Origin: Chthoniobacterales bacterium
GTDB taxonomy: Bacteria > Verrucomicrobiota > Verrucomicrobiia > Chthoniobacterales > UBA10450
Assembly: GCA_013697365.1 (NCBI GenBank)
Contig: JACCXA010000285.1
Location: 1-9,543, forward strand
Length of the DNA: 9,543 nucleotides
Direction: 5' to 3'
This document shows, one piece after another, positions 7,852-9,543 of this stretch (position 1 is its first letter; the number at the start of each line of letters is the position of its first letter). The position numbers and the translations under genes were made by a program. Under the pieces are notes generated by a model. The model ran no database searches. It was not told where the DNA came from and was given only the letters and a program-made list of their open reading frames with translations.

Positions 7852-7884
7852 GGGATCGGAGGGTTGACACTGAGACCACTTTCG

Positions 7885-7898
7885 CGAGAACCGTCTCG
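7885..7898 (+). other. small hairpin in the thrC-lysC gap
   Basis: CGAGA and TCTCG form a 5-bp stem around a 4-nt ACCG loop in the 87-nt gap between thrC and lysC. There is no T-run after it, so it is not a clear terminator. It could be an mRNA-processing or stabilising hairpin, or chance. The rest of the gap shows only a lone TTGACA (7864-7869) without a matching -10 box. Confidence 0.25.
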
Positions 7899-7938
7899 TT
7901 CGTGCCGCCGCAACTTCCATCACAGTAGCAGTTGAGTC

Positions 7939-9177
7939 ATGCGCCTGATCGTCCAGAAATATGGAGGCACCTCGGTTGGCGGCTCCGAGCGCATCTTGAA
8001 AGTTGCGGAGCGTTTGGTTGAAACGCAGCAGAGCGGTTGCCGGGTGGTGGCGGTCGTTTCCGCCATGGCAGGTGTCACGGATGGGCTGATCAAACTTGCG
8101 GGTGAACTTTCGCCGAAACCCTCCGAACGGGAAATGGACGTCCTGCTGGCGACCGGTGAACAAGCCGCCATGGCTCTCGTCGCAATGGCTGTGAACGCCC
8201 TCGGAGCAAAAGCGATTTCACTCACGGGCGCACAAGCCGGTGTCCTTACCGACCGCATACACACGAAGGCGAAGATAGCCAACATCAGTCCAAAGCAGAT
8301 CCACGAATTGCTCCAGGACGACTACATCGTCGTGGTGGCTGGTTTCCAGGGTCAGACCGCCGAGGGTGAGACAACAACACTCGGCCGCGGCGGCTCAGAT
8401 TTGACCGCGATCGCATTAGCCGGCGCTTTAAACGCGGATGCCTGTCAGATTTATACGGACGTGGACGGTGTCTTCACCTGCGATCCGCGAGTCGTCCCAG
8501 ACGCGCTCAAGCTGGAAGAAATCGCTTACGACGAGCTCCTAGAGATGGCGGGAGCGGGCTCCAAGGTAATGCAATCGCGCGCCGTGGAGTTTGCCAAGAA
8601 ATTCGGCGTTCCGTTCGAGGTGCGCTCCAGTTTCAATCCCAACTCAGGCACCGTCGCCAGGGAAGAAACCGCGAACATGGAAGACGTCGTGATCCGTGGG
8701 ATCAGCGTGGAGCGAAAGCAGGCCAAGGTTACCGTTTCCGGCGTTCCCGATGTCCCCGGGAGCGCGAGTCGCATTTTTTCGGCCGTCTCCGCAGCGAACA
8801 TCTCCGTCGACATGATCGTCCAGAATGCCTCCGACCGTAACTTGACGGACATCTCTTTCACAATCCACGAGGCTGATCTGCCGCGAGCGGAAGAGCTCCT
8901 TGCTGGCGTCGTGAACGAGATTGGTGCAAAACGACTTTCAACTGAAAGCGGGGTTGCGAAGCTGAGCGTCGTGGGCATCGGCATGCGATCGCACTCTGGG
9001 GTCGCGACGCGTCTTTTCGACTGCCTCGGCCGCAGCGAAATCAATATTCAGCTGATATCGACCTCGGAGATCAAAATAGCGGTCGTAATCGACGGAGCCG
9101 ACGCAGACCGCGCTGCGCAAGTGACCCACGAAACATTTGGGCTCTCGAAAGCGATAGCTGCCCCGATCTCGGGATAG
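7939..9177 (+). CDS. lysC: aspartate kinase with two ACT domains
   Basis: A 412-residue aspartokinase that phosphorylates aspartate, the first step toward lysine, threonine, methionine and diaminopimelate. The kinase domain (about 1-245) has the N-terminal KYGGTSVG (Lys7), the mid-domain TTLGRGGSDLTA and the TDVDGVFTCDPR nucleotide-site motif. The C-terminal regulatory half has two ACT domains: one around VPDVPGSASRIF with the effector-site stretch QNASDRNLTDI (295-305), and one ending in LISTSEIKIAVVI. This architecture and length match the Bacillus/Corynebacterium class that is inhibited by lysine, alone or with threonine, so feedback control is likely though unproven here. The ATG at 7939 has only a weak GTTGAG upstream. 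An internal in-frame ATG (Met247) sits where related genes start a separate beta subunit. It follows thrC by 87 nt; homoserine dehydrogenase is not adjacent. Confidence 0.96.
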   Translation: MRLIVQKYGGTSVGGSERILKVAERLVETQQSGCRVVAVVSAMAGVTDGLIKLAGELSPKPSEREMDVLLATGEQAAMALVAMAVNALGAKAISLTGAQAGVLTDRIHTKAKIANISPKQIHELLQDDYIVVVAGFQGQTAEGETTTLGRGGSDLTAIALAGALNADACQIYTDVDGVFTCDPRVVPDALKLEEIAYDELLEMAGAGSKVMQSRAVEFAKKFGVPFEVRSSFNPNSGTVAREETANMEDVVIRGISVERKQAKVTVSGVPDVPGSASRIFSAVSAANISVDMIVQNASDRNLTDISFTIHEADLPRAEELLAGVVNEIGAKRLSTESGVAKLSVVGIGMRSHSGVATRLFDCLGRSEINIQLISTSEIKIAVVIDGADADRAAQVTHETFGLSKAIAAPISG

Positions 9178-9264
9178 GAGCATCGGCCTCGGTTGTTACG
9201 ATCTCCGCTGGGTTCCGAGACGGGGAGAAGCATTTCTGATTGAGAAGCTGTCCCCATTTCCGGC

Positions 9265-9295
9265 CATATAACATCAGACAATATATGTCATATAA
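9265..9295. repeat. CATATAA direct repeats flanking an AT-rich dyad
   Basis: CATATAA occurs at 9265-9271 and 9289-9295, 24 nt from start to start. Between them GACA (9277-9280) and TGTC (9286-9289) form a small dyad around ATATA. The arrangement could be a regulator-binding site but is short enough to arise by chance in an AT-rich patch. Confidence 0.4.
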
Positions 9296-9296
9296 A
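9268..9296 (+). promoter_or_regulatory. candidate sigma-70-type promoter pointing to the right edge
   Basis: A -35-like ATAACA (9268-9273, 4 of 6 to consensus) and a -10-like TATAAA (9291-9296, 5 of 6) are separated by exactly 17 nt. It lies in an AT-rich patch of otherwise GC-rich DNA and coincides with direct repeats and a dyad. It would transcribe the structured region to its right. This is a consensus match only. Confidence 0.35.
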
Positions 9297-9301
9297 GTCA
9301 A

Positions 9302-9375
9302 AGGGGTTGTGATCCGGTAGGTAATAACGACCATGAGGGTTCGCGGTCGAGTTGTCCCGATGTCGAATCACCCCT
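9302..9375. repeat. inverted repeat AGGGG(TTG)TGAT / ATCACCCCT
   Basis: AGGGG plus TGAT (9302-9306 and 9310-9313, with TTG bulged) pairs with ATCACCCCT (9367-9375), nine pairs in all. Inside, CGACC (9328-9332) pairs with GGTCG (9345-9349). This could be a folded RNA or DNA element of about 74 nt. The function is unknown. Confidence 0.4.
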
Positions 9376-9436
9376 GCACATCCTAAAACACCCTAAACGA
9401 AAGGCACTTATGCGAGAAAATGAATCGTGCGACCGG

Positions 9437-9523
9437 GGGTGGAACTTGTCCCACCTTTAACCCCTCGGTGGCGACACAGGTTCCACCCTCTACGAGGGAT
9501 GCGGAGTTCCAAGTGGGACAAGT
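9437..9523. repeat. overlapping long inverted repeats with alternative pairings
   Basis: GGGTGGAAC (9437-9445) is perfectly inverted at 9480-9488. ACTTGTCCCAC (9444-9454) is perfectly inverted at 9513-9523 (GTGGGACAAGT). The two left arms overlap by two bases, so the pairings compete or must stack as adjoining stems. Smaller stems lie within: CCACC/GGTGG (9451-9455, 9467-9471), CCCTC/GAGGG (9486-9498) and GCGGAG/CTCCGC (9501-9506, 9524-9529). The density of pairing is well above anything else seen in the window. It may be a REP-like repeat, a transposon end, an attenuator or a structured RNA. Confidence 0.6.
9486..9498 (+). other. compact CCCTC-TAC-GAGGG hairpin
   Basis: A perfect 5-bp GC-rich stem with a 3-nt loop, inside the larger inverted-repeat block. 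No T-run follows, so it is not an intrinsic terminator on this strand. Its 5' arm overlaps the GTTCCACCC arm, so it competes with the larger fold. Confidence 0.4.
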
Positions 9524-9543
9524 CTCCGCGCCCTGAAGGGGTG

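Larger units (their letters stand above)
9178..9543. other. 366-nt gene-free, repeat-rich region after lysC
   Basis: No open frame here has coding support; the longest ATG-started ones noticed (at 9333 and 9410) are 16-17 codons. The region holds in order: a GC-rich stretch with direct repeats of GAGAAGC (9225-9231 and 9242-9248) inside a GGGGA...TCCCC pair (9222-9226, 9251-9255); a distinctly AT-rich patch (about 9265-9300) unlike the rest of the window; and a series of inverted repeats up to the window end. No T-tract terminator is seen for lysC. It could be a leader of a gene beyond the edge, a non-coding RNA, or a repeat or mobile-element end. Confidence 0.6.

Noticed and set aside
7864..7869. 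TTGACA as a -35 box for a lysC promoter
   Set aside because: No acceptable -10 box 16-18 nt downstream.
9222..9255. Intrinsic terminator for lysC (GGGGA...TCCCC)
   Set aside because: Only a 5-bp stem with a 24-nt loop and no T-tract after it.
9333..9460. Two tiny frames (ATG at 9333, 17 codons; ATG at 9410, 16 codons)
   Set aside because: Too short and without motif. The second has AAAGG upstream and could be a leader peptide before the hairpins, but nothing in its codons supports this.
9430..9543. Integron attC site
   Set aside because: No paired RYYYAAC/GTTRRRY core sites at the ends of the fold and no integrase or cassette-like gene nearby.

Overview
The window looks like part of a bacterial chromosome of moderately high GC content (by eye). 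It carries two housekeeping amino-acid biosynthesis genes (thrC, lysC), a very large 2-oxoacid dehydrogenase fusion, and a small block that may be accessory. The overall style fits a soil-type member of the Verrucomicrobiota (Spartobacteria/Chthoniobacterales) or a similar phylum. The clues are a single-chain E1 alpha/beta protein, a short-type threonine synthase and weak Shine-Dalgarno sequences. This placement is inference, because there is no rRNA or phylogenetic marker.

Layout, left to right. (1) 1-615 (+) is the C-terminal 204 residues of a subtilisin-family (S8) serine peptidase cut by the window edge. It is followed after 18 nt by an alpha/beta hydrolase (634-1953, +) with a GHSFGG nucleophile elbow and a large charged, Gly-rich insertion. 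A GTG-started histidine phosphatase follows (1996-2694, +). (2) Convergent with it, and sharing a CTAG double stop, is a 1040-residue protein on the minus strand (2691-5813). It joins E1 alpha, E1 beta, a lipoyl domain and the E2 acyltransferase core of a branched-chain-type 2-oxoacid dehydrogenase in one polypeptide. A secreted beta-rich protein (5888-6667, -) lies just upstream in the same direction. (3) Divergent from these are thrC (6754-7851, +) and lysC (7939-9177, +). (4) The last 366 bases (9178-9543) hold no credible gene. They contain an AT-rich promoter-like patch and a dense set of nested inverted repeats.

How the genes work together. lysC and thrC catalyse the first and last steps of threonine synthesis from aspartate; the homoserine dehydrogenase and homoserine kinase steps are not encoded here. 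The fused dehydrogenase would make acyl-CoA from a 2-oxoacid, probably branched-chain, but needs a separate E3 that is not in the window. The peptidase/hydrolase pair looks co-transcribed and could be a functional unit of unknown purpose. The most notable items are the four-module dehydrogenase fusion without an E3-binding domain, the peptidase-hydrolase pair, a possible internal start in lysC, and the structured right-hand end.
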